Source: an uncultured Bacteroidales bacterium
Lineage (GTDB): Bacteria > Bacteroidota > Bacteroidia > Bacteroidales > Paludibacteraceae
Length of the DNA stretch: 61,742 bases
Reading direction: 5' to 3'
NCBI GenBank assembly: GCA_946617165.1
Contig: CAMOJP010000002.1
Location: 1-61,742 of the forward strand
Shown piece by piece: positions 11,081-20,200 of this stretch (its first letter is position 1; each line of letters opens with the position of its first letter). The notes under the pieces are model-generated. The model ran no database searches and was not told where the DNA came from. It saw only the letters and a program-made list of their open reading frames with translations. The translations under genes were made by a program, and so were the position numbers.

Positions 11081-11661
11081 ATTTACAAGTTTTTAAAGAG
11101 GATAGAGAAGTAACAAAAAATATAGCAGAGCATGTTTCTGCCATTATTACTGCGTTAGGTGAGAATGTAAATCGTCAAGGATTGCAACGTACTCCGGAAC
11201 GCGTAGGTGAGGCATTCCAGTATCTGACAAAAGGTTATAAGGAAGATCCTGATGCTATCTTGCGTTCGGCATTGTTTGAGGATAGCTACAAACAGATGGT
11301 GGTTGTTAAAGATATTGATTTTTACTCGCTTTGCGAACATCATCTGTTACCTTTTTTTGGTAAAGTACATATTGCTTATATCCCTAACGGGAAGCGCGTT
11401 ACAGGTTTAAGTAAAATTGCACGAGTAGTTGATGTATATGCTCGTCGTTTACAAATTCAGGAACGTATGACTACCCAGATTAAAGATTGTATTCAACGTA
11501 CTCTTGACCCCTTGGGTGTGATGGTTGTTGTGGAAGCTGAGCATTTGTGCATGAAAATGCGTGGTACAGAAAAGCAAAATAGTATCACAACGACCTCAGA
11601 TTTTACAGGTGCCTTTACCCGTCCGGAGACTCGAAATGAGTTCCTGAGGTTAATTCATTAA
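11077..11661 (+). CDS. folE: GTP cyclohydrolase I
   Basis: Converts GTP to 7,8-dihydroneopterin triphosphate, the first step to tetrahydrofolate and related pterins. Zinc ligands and catalytic residues lie in [12 protein letters not shown] (about residues 85-96) and [13 protein letters not shown] (C near 157). [20 protein letters not shown] is also diagnostic. The 194-residue length fits the type IA enzyme. It is the last gene of the gyrB-side operon, followed 22 bp later by a strong terminator hairpin. Confidence 0.95.
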   Translation: MNLQVFKEDREVTKNIAEHVSAIITALGENVNRQGLQRTPERVGEAFQYLTKGYKEDPDAILRSALFEDSYKQMVVVKDIDFYSLCEHHLLPFFGKVHIAYIPNGKRVTGLSKIARVVDVYARRLQIQERMTTQIKDCIQRTLDPLGVMVVVEAEHLCMKMRGTEKQNSITTTSDFTGAFTRPETRNEFLRLIH

Positions 11662-11683
11662 TACGAAGAATTATATAATGTGC

Positions 11684-11712
11684 AAATCCTTATCTGTGCA
11701 AGATAAGGATTT
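11684..11712. terminator. Bidirectional hairpin between folE and porZ
   Basis: A perfect 12-bp stem (AAATCCTTATCT / AGATAAGGATTT) with a 5-nt loop, followed by TTG on the plus strand (TTTTTG in total). It terminates folE. The right arm and loop also encode the last residues (KILILHR) of the convergent minus-strand gene, whose stop codon sits at 11690-11692 within the stem. Confidence 0.8.
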
Positions 11713-14008
11713 TTGTAACAGTGTGTGCACCATTTTCTCCATTGCAAAGTACGGAATAGATTCCTGAAGCAACACGTTTGCCATGTAAATCTTTTCCATC
11801 CCAAACAGCGATACCTCCGTTAGAACGGGTTTTGCATACTAAATTTCCTCCGGCATCGGTAATATTGACGACGGAGTTATCCATAAGTCGAGCAATGGTA
11901 ATAGAGCCGGTATAATCCGCTTTGACCGGATTAGGATAAGCATAGACGTTATCGTAGGTATCTTCGGGTTCAGATGCATCACTTCGGTATGAAGCTAATC
12001 CGTTAGCAGTCCCAATGAAGACATCCCCTGTATGTGGATGGATAGCAAGTGAGAGTACTTCATTTGAAGGAATAGGCGAATTGTCAATGGTAAAATGGTG
12101 AATTGTTTCTTGGCCGTCGGAGGACATTAAGAAGAGACCGGAAGTTGCGGTTCCTATCCATTTTCTGTTTCCACCATCAACGGCGATACAATTAATTTGT
12201 TCATCTGCAAGGAGATAATCCGCTAATTGCGTCTCCTCATCTTCTCTACTGATAATCACTCTCTTACATGCATTAGACTCGAGGAATGACGCTGCAGACT
12301 CAATGAGGAACAGTCCGGTTTGAGTACCTACCCAAATAATGCCGTCCTTATCTTGAACGATGGAATAGAAAACTGTAGGTGAAAATGAAGTTCCGTTTTG
12401 ATCCACAAAAGTGCTGCGTTTCATAACGTGGTCATCTGCCGACAAAAAAGGAGTTCCATTATCATCCACTAATATGACCCCTGGATTATTTCTACATTCC
12501 AATAGCCATTTGCTATTAGGATATTTTATATCGGCAATTAAAGGTGACGGGGTAGTAAGTGTGAGTGTTTGTCCATTGCTGCGCAATGATAACCCGTGCC
12601 ATACGCCATCGGGAGACAAAATATTAATAGGTGTACCTCTATCTCCTGTGTTGATCACCCATAAATTTCCATACGTGTCGTAGAGGGCTCCATCGGTACG
12701 TAAATAAGATGGGGTTTTATCATCATCTACTGCTGAACGAAGGGTACTATTTGTTTCATTGTAAATTTTGATGGCCTTTCCGTCCCTGAATTCTATAAGA
12801 CCTTTACCGTACGTGGTTGCGAAGAAATGGTCACTGTTTTTAGGATCTACAGCATAATTCATTATATCGTTAATCCAATAATGAATCTGGGAGGCTATAA
12901 TGTCTTGCGTAATAGATTGCCATTTATTAACATGATCATACCACATAACGTGTCCTGCACGTGCGAATGAACTTGCCCATCGTCCGCCTTGCGTCATCAT
13001 AAGTCTTTCGTCAAAGAACTGTAATCGGTATGGTAGGTTGCTAACAGGTCCGTTTGGTAAGAATTGTTGATAGCTTCCAGATTTATAGCGCATCAGTCCG
13101 AAACCTCCTGCAGCTAACCAATATTGGCCATTGTCCAGAATAGCATCTTTAACAGGATACTTATCAGACAATTTGGTAATTAAGCCCTCTTTTTGTATGG
13201 AAACAAGTATGTTCGATGTGGTTTGTGCCAGAATCTGTGTCCCGTCAGAGCGGGCCCACTGATAGGAATCGTCGGTGGCCTTAGTCCAACTGCCGGCATT
13301 ATATCGGAATAAATTATTTTGTTGTACAAGATACAGGTTGTCGAGAGACACTAAAGCTTGTATAGACCCGTCAAGTGGCAATCGTGTTTTTTGCCAATGC
13401 CGATAGTCAATCAGATTGTCTTTAAGTGCTCCTTTATAGAGAATAGTGTCGGATGTCGCAAAAATACTATCCTGATGAAAGGCTATGGCATATACATTTA
13501 CATCTGCAGCGTCTTCTCCGATATAATATGTGTCCTTAATCTGTCCTTTTTGCAAATCTACAATAATTATTCCGGTTGTTGCTGCAATATAGCAATATTG
13601 CTCATAAAGGGAAATGTTATTTAAAGCAATTTCAGATGTCTCTCGTTTGAGGTATAGGTCGGATAAGGTTGTAATTTCGCCATCTTTTATGAGGTCAATC
13701 ATGCCATTGCGGTAAATGATGACGAGATTATTGGTTGTTTTATTAAACGCAATTATTTGAATATCCGCACTGGAAAGTCCGTCTAATTTGCTGTAATACT
13801 CAATTGTTTCATCCGTTTTATTGACGGAGAAAAGTGCACCTTCGGAGAGGGCGTAGATATTATCTTGGGATGCGGTTATTGAGTTTACATTTGTATAAGC
13901 AGGATGGAGTTTCCAACCGTTCATAGTATCGTCAGTCCGTCCTTTTGCGGGAAGGAGTTGTACCACAGCCATGAGGCTTACCGCTATTATCAGCCGTTTC
14001 ATATACAT
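11690..14008 (-). CDS. porZ: Type IX secretion PorZ-like two-propeller protein
   Basis: A 772-residue exported protein (signal peptide MKRLIIAVSLMAVVQLLPAKG, start at the first or second Met). The N-terminal half has PorZ-type blades (GWKLHPAYTNVNSITAS, YALSEGALFSV, YYSKLDGLSSADIQIIAFN). The second half has regulator-propeller blades (IWVGTQTGLFLI, KWIGTATSGLFLM, VFIGTANGLASY). A C-terminal sorting-like beta-sandwich follows (VYAYPNPVKADYTGSITI, VWDGKDLHGKRVASGIYSV). PorZ of Porphyromonas gingivalis has the same layout and nearly the same length, and acts in the cell-surface attachment complex that transfers anionic LPS to secreted cargo. It implies that this organism has a T9SS. Confidence 0.85.
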   Translation of the reverse strand: MYMKRLIIAVSLMAVVQLLPAKGRTDDTMNGWKLHPAYTNVNSITASQDNIYALSEGALFSVNKTDETIEYYSKLDGLSSADIQIIAFNKTTNNLVIIYRNGMIDLIKDGEITTLSDLYLKRETSEIALNNISLYEQYCYIAATTGIIIVDLQKGQIKDTYYIGEDAADVNVYAIAFHQDSIFATSDTILYKGALKDNLIDYRHWQKTRLPLDGSIQALVSLDNLYLVQQNNLFRYNAGSWTKATDDSYQWARSDGTQILAQTTSNILVSIQKEGLITKLSDKYPVKDAILDNGQYWLAAGGFGLMRYKSGSYQQFLPNGPVSNLPYRLQFFDERLMMTQGGRWASSFARAGHVMWYDHVNKWQSITQDIIASQIHYWINDIMNYAVDPKNSDHFFATTYGKGLIEFRDGKAIKIYNETNSTLRSAVDDDKTPSYLRTDGALYDTYGNLWVINTGDRGTPINILSPDGVWHGLSLRSNGQTLTLTTPSPLIADIKYPNSKWLLECRNNPGVILVDDNGTPFLSADDHVMKRSTFVDQNGTSFSPTVFYSIVQDKDGIIWVGTQTGLFLIESAASFLESNACKRVIISREDEETQLADYLLADEQINCIAVDGGNRKWIGTATSGLFLMSSDGQETIHHFTIDNSPIPSNEVLSLAIHPHTGDVFIGTANGLASYRSDASEPEDTYDNVYAYPNPVKADYTGSITIARLMDNSVVNITDAGGNLVCKTRSNGGIAVWDGKDLHGKRVASGIYSVLCNGENGAHTVTKILILHR

Positions 14009-14009
14009 T

Positions 14010-14609
14010 TTATTTTAGAATTTTGGTTAATTGGGCTAAAGCACGTGCCCTATGACTAATGCAGTTTTTTACTTCTGCAGGCAGTTCTGCAAAGGTGCTA
14101 TTATATCCTTCTGGAATGAAGAGGGAATCGTAACCGAATCCATGCTCTCCGGATTCCTTCTGAGCAATGAAACCGTTCACCTCTCCGACTACTTGTTGTT
14201 CTTGTCCGTTTTGTATGAGAGTGATAATGGTTCGGAACTTTGCATTACGTTCTGATATACCCTCCAGTTCTTTAAGAGCCTTTTTTCTATTATTTGCATC
14301 ACATGCCGGTTCTCCTGCCCAGCGTGCGGTATAAACACCCGGTTGCCCGTTAAGCGCCTCGATTTCCAAGCCGGTATCATCTGCAAAAATGTCATAGATA
14401 TTATCCAATTGCTGCTGTTTAAGCCACTCGAAAACAGCCCATGCTTTAATGCGTGAATTTTCTTCCAAAGTGTTACCCGTCTCTTCTATATCGGCATGAA
14501 AATGTATGTCATTTAAACTCAGCACTTGTCGTGGTGCTAATATACGGCGCACCTCTTCTAATTTGTGCGCATTGTTGGTCGCAAATACTAAAGATCTTGA
14601 TGTATTCAT
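14010..14609 (-). CDS. rdgB: Non-canonical purine NTP pyrophosphatase (RdgB/HAM1)
   Basis: Hydrolyses dITP, XTP and ITP to monophosphates, cleaning the nucleotide pool. Motifs are LVFATNNAHKLEEVRRIL at the N-terminus, FADDTGLEIEALNGQPGVYT, ARWAGE and SHRARAL at the end. The 199-residue length is standard. It lies 1 bp from porZ and shares its promoter (14634-14665), so it leads the rdgB-porZ operon. Confidence 0.93.
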   Translation of the reverse strand: MNTSRSLVFATNNAHKLEEVRRILAPRQVLSLNDIHFHADIEETGNTLEENSRIKAWAVFEWLKQQQLDNIYDIFADDTGLEIEALNGQPGVYTARWAGEPACDANNRKKALKELEGISERNAKFRTIITLIQNGQEQQVVGEVNGFIAQKESGEHGFGYDSLFIPEGYNSTFAELPAEVKNCISHRARALAQLTKILK

Positions 14610-14633
14610 GTAGCTTCGGTATAATACTGCCTA

Positions 14634-14665
14634 CAAAAGTACAATATTATTTGCACATTTGCAAA
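14634..14665 (-). promoter_or_regulatory. rdgB-porZ promoter
   Basis: On the minus strand TTTG (plus 14662-14665) and TACTTTTG (plus 14634-14641), spacer 20 bp. It interlocks with the divergent promoter at 14650-14681, and the two -33 boxes lie within each other's spacers. Confidence 0.8.
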
Positions 14666-14681
14666 TAAAATGCTATTTTTG
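14650..14681 (+). promoter_or_regulatory. Promoter of the DUF2147 gene
   Basis: TTTG at 14650-14653 and TATTTTTG at 14674-14681, spacer 20 bp. The TSS should fall about 10-15 nt before the ATG at 14701. It contains a 10-bp palindrome ATTTGCAAAT at 14657-14666 that overlaps the -33 box of the divergent promoter. Confidence 0.8.
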
Positions 14682-14700
14682 CAGCAAAATTAGAAACAAT

Positions 14701-15132
14701 ATGAAGCAATTTTTAATATTAGCAGCATTCTTATGCTTGCCATTGAGTATTTTTAGTCAAGTAGATCAAATTGTAGGACAATGGAAAACGGTAGATGATA
14801 AGACCGGCGACAACTTCTCCATTGTGGAGATATACTGTGGAACTAATGGATTGTACTATGGTAAAATTGCTAAGATGTTGGTAGGTTCCCAAGGATTAGT
14901 GTGTGACAAATGTGTAGACGATGACCATAATAAGCCTTTAGAGGGATTAGTGATTATCCGCGATATGAAGGCTATCGATGGAGAGTTACGTGAGGGGCGT
15001 GTTTTAGACCCCGAATCGGGTAAGTTCTATTATGGCAAGATATACATAAAAGAAGGCCGCCTCGTATTAAGAGGCAGCCTTGATAAAAAGGGTTTCTTTG
15101 GTCGTAACCAAACTTGGGTGAGGGCCAATTAA
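14701..15132 (+). CDS. Exported DUF2147-family protein
   Basis: I choose the ATG at 14701 because it starts a clean signal peptide (MKQFLILAAFLCLPLSIFSQ) and falls just after the promoter; the upstream in-frame ATG at 14659 lies inside the promoter. The mature part starts with VGQWKTVDDKTGDNFSIVEI and contains GLYYGKIAKML, CDKCVDDDHNKPLEGL, GKFYYGKIYI and GFFGRNQTW, all typical of DUF2147. These are beta-barrel-like small periplasmic proteins of unknown function. 143 residues. Its stop codon overlaps that of the convergent HIT gene. Confidence 0.85.
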   Translation: MKQFLILAAFLCLPLSIFSQVDQIVGQWKTVDDKTGDNFSIVEIYCGTNGLYYGKIAKMLVGSQGLVCDKCVDDDHNKPLEGLVIIRDMKAIDGELREGRVLDPESGKFYYGKIYIKEGRLVLRGSLDKKGFFGRNQTWVRAN

Positions 15133-15536
15133 ACCGGATCTATTGCTTGTGCGATAGAGTTAGCAATCTCAACCATTTCCTCTGTTGAGAGTTGCAATTT
15201 GGGATTGGTGAAGAGCATGTCTTTCTCCGAGTCTAATGGGATAAGGTGGATGTGAACATGATTGACTTCCATACCTAGCACTGCAACTCCGACACGCTTA
15301 CAATCTGTTGAAGCTTTTATTCCGGCTGCAACTCTTTTTGCGAATACCATCATCCCTGCTAACAAATCATCATCCAAATCAAAGATATAATCCGCCTCCG
15401 GTTCAGGTAATTTAGGAACTACTAAAGTATGCCCTTTTTTCAATGGATTGATATCTAAAAAGGCGTAGTAGTGCTCATCTTCTGCTATTTTATAACTTGG
15501 AATTTCTCCTTTGATGATTTTACTGAAAATGGTCAT
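15129..15536 (-). CDS. HIT-family nucleotide hydrolase
   Basis: A histidine-triad protein of the Hint type, hydrolysing adenosine or purine nucleoside phosphoramidates and similar substrates. The triad is HVHIHL at residues 93-98, and the N-terminus IFSKIIKGEIPSYKI is characteristic. 135 residues. It overlaps greA by 4 bp (ATGA) and is the last gene of the greA operon. Confidence 0.92.
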   Translation of the reverse strand: MTIFSKIIKGEIPSYKIAEDEHYYAFLDINPLKKGHTLVVPKLPEPEADYIFDLDDDLLAGMMVFAKRVAAGIKASTDCKRVGVAVLGMEVNHVHIHLIPLDSEKDMLFTNPKLQLSTEEMVEIANSIAQAIDPV

Positions 15537-16003
15537 AGACTTATTTCTAAAATTTTAAATTCAATTGTTCCAGCCGGCACATGTACTTGTGCTATATCAC
15601 CGACTTTCTTGCCCATTAAACCTTTAGCGATAGGTGTGGTAACAGCTATTCTTCCTTCCAATATATTGGCTTCGTCTTCTGTTACTAGCTGATACGATTT
15701 CTGTTGACCTGTTTTTAGGTTCTCTACCTTCACTCTGGTTAAGATTTGCACCTCGTCCGTTTTAATAGAAGTTTCATCTATGATTCGGGCATCCATAATT
15801 TTAGTTTTGAGCATAGCGATTTTGGTTTCAAGATGCCCTTGTTCCTCTTTCGCAGCATCGTACTCTGCGTTTTCGCTCAAATCTCCCTTATCGCGTGCTT
15901 CTGCGATAGCAGCTATAACGCGTGGGCGTTCTGTACCCTCCAAGAATTGGAGTTCGTCTTTTAGTTTCTGCAATCCCTCTGCAGTCATGTAGGTTGTTGC
16001 CAT
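15533..16003 (-). CDS. greA: Transcription elongation factor GreA
   Basis: Rescues backtracked RNA polymerase by stimulating transcript cleavage. The N-terminal coiled coil contains the acidic tip in DKGDLSENAEYDAAKEEQ. The C-terminal FKBP-like domain ends LMGKKVGDIAQVHVPAGTIE. 156 residues, normal length. A 35-residue gene starts 119 bp upstream, and a promoter plus a terminator-like leader precede that gene, so greA may be attenuated. Confidence 0.95.
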   Translation of the reverse strand: MATTYMTAEGLQKLKDELQFLEGTERPRVIAAIAEARDKGDLSENAEYDAAKEEQGHLETKIAMLKTKIMDARIIDETSIKTDEVQILTRVKVENLKTGQQKSYQLVTEDEANILEGRIAVTTPIAKGLMGKKVGDIAQVHVPAGTIEFKILEISL

Positions 16004-16014
16004 ATTCTATTTGT

Positions 16015-16122
16015 TCAATATTTACGGTTAATTATTTCACTTGCAATAAAGGCCTTACGAGCTTCTTCTGCATCCGTGAGGTCTGGCAAGACGGTTGTAT
16101 TTTTTTCTTCGTTATTAGTCAT
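16015..16122 (-). CDS. Small conserved-looking protein, 35 residues, upstream of greA
   Basis: The frame ATG at 16122 to TGA at 16015-16017 encodes a 35-residue acidic peptide starting MTNNEEKNTTVLPDLTDAEE and ending KAFIASEIINRKY. A good Shine-Dalgarno sequence, AAGGAG (plus 16131-16136), lies 8 nt before the ATG. That is unusual enough in this phylum to support real translation. The frame is co-directional with greA and ends 11 bp before the greA start. The C-terminal pattern ARKAFIxSEIINRKY looks like a conserved motif to me, but I cannot name a family. It could act as a leader peptide for the attenuator-like element just upstream. Confidence 0.65.
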   Translation of the reverse strand: MTNNEEKNTTVLPDLTDAEEARKAFIASEIINRKY

Positions 16123-16140
16123 ATGTTCTTCTCCTTATTC

Positions 16141-16171
16141 GTAAAAAAATAAGCACCGCTTTCGCAAGCGG
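16141..16171 (-). terminator. Terminator-like hairpin in the greA leader (possible attenuator)
   Basis: Read on the minus strand, CCGCTT-GCGA-AAGCGG forms a 6-bp stem capped by a GNRA tetraloop (plus 16156-16171), followed by TGCTTA and seven T (plus 16141-16155). It lies between the greA-operon promoter and the first gene of that operon, so it must be read through for greA expression. Confidence 0.65.
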
Positions 16172-16185
16172 ACTTTCTTTTAAAA

Positions 16186-16215
16186 GCATCAGGAAACTTC
16201 ACAGCCTCCTGATGC
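16186..16215 (-). other. Stem-loop in the greA leader
   Basis: A perfect 9-bp stem, GCATCAGGA (16186-16194) with TCCTGATGC (16207-16215), and a 12-nt loop. It lies between the promoter and the terminator-like hairpin, about 15 nt upstream of the latter. It has no U-run of its own, so it is more likely a regulatory or stabilising structure. Confidence 0.6.
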
Positions 16216-16260
16216 CATAAAACCTAAACCTTAACTATGAAAATTGTTTGTTTTCGAGTG

Positions 16261-16291
16261 CAAAGGTATATCTTTTTTGTGACATGACAAA
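16261..16291 (-). promoter_or_regulatory. greA operon promoter
   Basis: Minus-strand TTTG (plus 16288-16291) and TACCTTTG (plus 16261-16268), spacer 19 bp. The transcript would start near 16255, giving a leader of about 130 nt before the small gene. Confidence 0.75.
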
Positions 16292-16344
16292 ATTTTTTTA
16301 TTAAAAAATGGTTATTTTCTGTATTTTTTTTGTTTTTTACCAAA

Positions 16345-17250
16345 TTAATGCAGAAAATCTTTTGGGAATGGAGTTTCAAAATGCATAACTCTTTCTGTAA
16401 CAGGATGGATAAATTCCAAAACCTTAGCATGCAAACACAACCGGTCGAATGGGCTGTAGGTGTTTCCATGACCGTATTTTCTGTCTCCGACCACCGGATG
16501 TCCAATAGAAGCGAGATGCACTCGAATTTGGTTTGTTCGACCTGTTTCCAAGTGAAGCTCAACAACGGAGATAGTACCTCCGTCCGGTAAATTCCGTTCC
16601 TTAATCACCTTGTAATGTGTGACAGCAATTGCGCCTCCGTCATCAGTAGAAGATGAGTAAACTACAGCATTGCGTTTATCCTCGGTCAGCCAAGTTGTGA
16701 TTGTGTCCTCTTTGGCTGGTATTAAGCCCTCGGCTAAAGCAATGTAAGTACGTTCTTTTACTAACTCTTTCCAATAGGTCCGCATATATTCCTGTAATTC
16801 CGGTGATTTAGCGAAGACGAGCAATCCGCTTGTTTCTCTATCCAGACGATGAACGACGTAGATACCGTTTCTCAGGTTTTGTTTTTTGACATATGCTTTA
16901 AGAATGGAGAAGGCAGTTGTTTCTTTACTTCCTACGCTGACTGGTACGGTTAGCAGTCCTTGTTTTTTCTCAACCACAATGAGATATTCATCTTCGTAGA
17001 CAAGTTTCAACTTGGGATGTTTAAGTTCTATATTTCCTTTACCGGCAAGAATGGTAACCGTATCTCCTTCGTGAAGAGTAAAGTCATGTCTTGTTTGTAT
17101 AGCACCATTTACCATTACCTGTCGGTGGGCAAGTAGTGATTTGGTACTATTACGGCTCTTTCCATTCATTTGCATCATAAGAAAGGGCAGTAGTAAAGAG
17201 TCATCTTTAACAGGAAAGACTGTATTGTTTTTTAATGGTTTCATTTGCAT
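16345..17250 (-). CDS. RluA-family 23S rRNA/tRNA pseudouridine synthase
   Basis: Isomerises specific uridines in rRNA or tRNA. An N-terminal S4 RNA-binding segment (about 35-75; AHRQVMVNGAIQTRHDFTL) is followed by the catalytic domain with HRLDRETSGLLVFAKS, where D137 is the expected nucleophile. ERTYIALAEG, LETGRTNQIRVHLASIGHPV and GDRKYG are also typical. 301 residues. The target site cannot be assigned. It overlaps the exporter gene by 10 bp. Confidence 0.9.
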   Translation of the reverse strand: MQMKPLKNNTVFPVKDDSLLLPFLMMQMNGKSRNSTKSLLAHRQVMVNGAIQTRHDFTLHEGDTVTILAGKGNIELKHPKLKLVYEDEYLIVVEKKQGLLTVPVSVGSKETTAFSILKAYVKKQNLRNGIYVVHRLDRETSGLLVFAKSPELQEYMRTYWKELVKERTYIALAEGLIPAKEDTITTWLTEDKRNAVVYSSSTDDGGAIAVTHYKVIKERNLPDGGTISVVELHLETGRTNQIRVHLASIGHPVVGDRKYGHGNTYSPFDRLCLHAKVLEFIHPVTERVMHFETPFPKDFLH

Positions 17251-20200
17251 TTCTTTTTATTGACAACCCATTTGTCGAAAGCTACAAGTATTCCTGGCAG
17301 TACAAAGAGAATAAGAAGTACCGATACCGCAGATCCGACAGCTAAGCAGCCAACAATAGATGATATGGCTACATCGTCTACGGAGACAGCCATTACACCA
17401 GGACCAATGACCATAATGATGCCTGAGGTCATGATTGTACGTATAGAACCGCGATATGCTTGCGTACTGGATTCATATTCATCAAGGGTGCGACGATTCT
17501 CTTTATAATAGTTGGCAAAGAGAATGCCATAGTCAATGGTGGCTCCCATCAATATACTCTGCACAATGAGATAAGCTAAATATAGCATGCCGCCAGAGAC
17601 CCATCCACTCACGGTGACATTCACAAATACAGCCGTCATGACTGTCATTACAAGGATAGTAGGTACGAGTACCGATTTGAAGGTTAGAGCTACAATAAGG
17701 AAAATGGCAAGAATCGTAAATAAGGTAATACGGGTCATTTCGGCGCTGAATCCTTGTTTCATTTCATCGAACATTATTGATTCGCCAACTAAATAATAGG
17801 GCTCGGTTAATAAGTCTGATGATAACGTGTCTAAATGTTCTACGAAAGAATATGTTTCCTCTGATTCATCCGGAAGATTGGTAATAAGAACCATCAATGC
17901 ATAGTCATCGTGACTAAGCATGCCGATTCCTTCTTTGAGTTGTTCGGGAATACTTTCTATCATTTGGCGAGTCTGCTCATCTAAGAAATTTGTAACCTGT
18001 TGGTCTTTGATAAGAGTATCGGCCGCATAGTATAGAAGTCCCTCCAAACTCATGCGGAGACTGTCATTGTAATAGTTCTGGCTGCCATAGTAACTATACA
18101 ATAGGTTAACGGTAGAAAGAGGAATGTCTTCGCCTAAGGACTTAAATATCTTCACCATTTCAATACTTGTGTATTCTTTCTCCGATTCCATTAATTCCAC
18201 CATCAACTCTGCTTTGCGCTCATTTTCACTCTTGGTTATAGGAGCAACCGGAACTATAATGGGCTCTTCCTCTTGGACTTCGCAGGAATCTGCGTCAAAT
18301 GAGGAAGTCGGTTCTTCGTTGGTGCTTGTCAGATGCTGTGTTTCTTTTTCCTGTTCCGGTGTCAAGTCTTGGCCTCTTGCAATAGATAGAACTCGTGCCT
18401 CATTCATGGTTTTGAAACCATATTCTATCAACATTTGGGACAATTCGTCGGCAGATAGATAGGCATCTGAATTGGCGTAATCCATGAAGCGCTTACGAAT
18501 GGTCAGTTCCTGCTTTTGTTCATCGCTCACCATAGAGCGAAGGGCTTTGCGTTGGAACAAGTCGTCGGTTAGGAAGTGAACGTATTGAAGAGGAGTCATG
18601 CGTTTACCGTAATCGCTCATGGAGAAGATGAGTTTTGTTTGACTGTTGGTAGAACCTATATACTCTGCCATCTGGCGGATGTTCATGTCTTTACGTAGAA
18701 GGGTTGTATCGGTTATAGCGTGTAGATATGCTGATTCCTCATTGAAATAAATAGCGTCTAACATAGATGAGAACTGAATGACGGAAATCTTACCGTCCGA
18801 TATCATTCTTCCTCGACCATAGCGAGCATTGTTTTTGACATCTGTTGTCACTTCCTGTGTGTTTGGAGTGATGGGGGTTATATGTGCATCTACATCTTGG
18901 CGGAGAGCAATGATTGGTTCTTCATTTGTGGCCTCTTCGTCACTTTCTTCCTCATCCTCGGTGTTATTCGATATAGCGAGCAGACCGTCTAATAGTTGTA
19001 TTTGGCTGCGCATGTGGTCATCAATCACTCCCGAAAAGAGAGGATTTTCTAAACAGTCTTCTTTTATGAAGCGCATGATTTCCGGAAAGCGAATGGTTAG
19101 TGTATCGCTGCTGCCTGAATGAAGATAATACACTACCTGCATCAGTTCCGGAGTCAGCAGACTCATATTATCTATTGCGGGGACGTAGTCTGCCATATCA
19201 ACGGTAAGTCGTTTGATATGGGCAGTTAGTTCTTCTGCTGTGTATTGCTCCTTGAGCAGGGTTGGGTAAGAAACAATACTTAGCACATTGTCCGAGGGGC
19301 GTAGGCTATCGGCTAACTGCATGACACCTTCTTCATCTTTCGTGTCATAAACGACGAGCATCGGGTTGAGACGAGGAAAAACTTCACTAATCTGCGATTT
19401 ACCATTCGTTGAGAAGGTGATGTCCGTTTGGCGAGAGAAGTAATAAGAAGAGCCGAAGAGCAATACTATGAATATAACCAGTGATACCTTATGGTGGGTA
19501 ACAAAACGGCTGATTCGGTCTGTGGGAAGGACGAAGACTCGCTTGGTCGTTTTTTGCAGAGCCTTATGGAAGAGCAGTAAAAGGGATGGTAGTACTGTAA
19601 AGGTACAAACCAAACTGCATAAGACACCTTTAGCCAATACAATACCCATATCCATTCCTATCTTCAATCGCATCAATAACAGCATCAATAATCCGACTAC
19701 TGTGGTCATGGCGCTACTGATAATGGATGGTATTGCCTTTTGTATAGCGGTATTGATGGATTGGCTTAGTGTGCGCTCAATGCCCGAATTCAGCTCTTGA
19801 CGATAGCGGTTAAGCAGTACAATGGAATAGTCCAGACTCAGTACCAACTGCAGGATAGGAGCAATATAATTGGTCGTAATAGAAACGCTTGGCATAAAAT
19901 AGTTCGTACCCACATTGATAGCAACAGCTATTCCGGTAGTAATCAGTATCAATAACGGGTCCAACCACGATTGTGCCATGAGGAATAGTACGGTAAAAAT
20001 GAGAATGGCAGCAATTACGATGACGGAGAATGGAGGAGTGGCACCGTCTTGGCTCGTTTCTACAATCACATCATCTCCATAACGTTCACGAATCGATTTT
20101 CCGAGTGCTTTCTGGTCAATACTCTTAGGTACAACCATGTTAAAAAGCGTGTAGCTACTATCAGTTGAAACATTGTATGTGATACCATTAACATCCGGTA

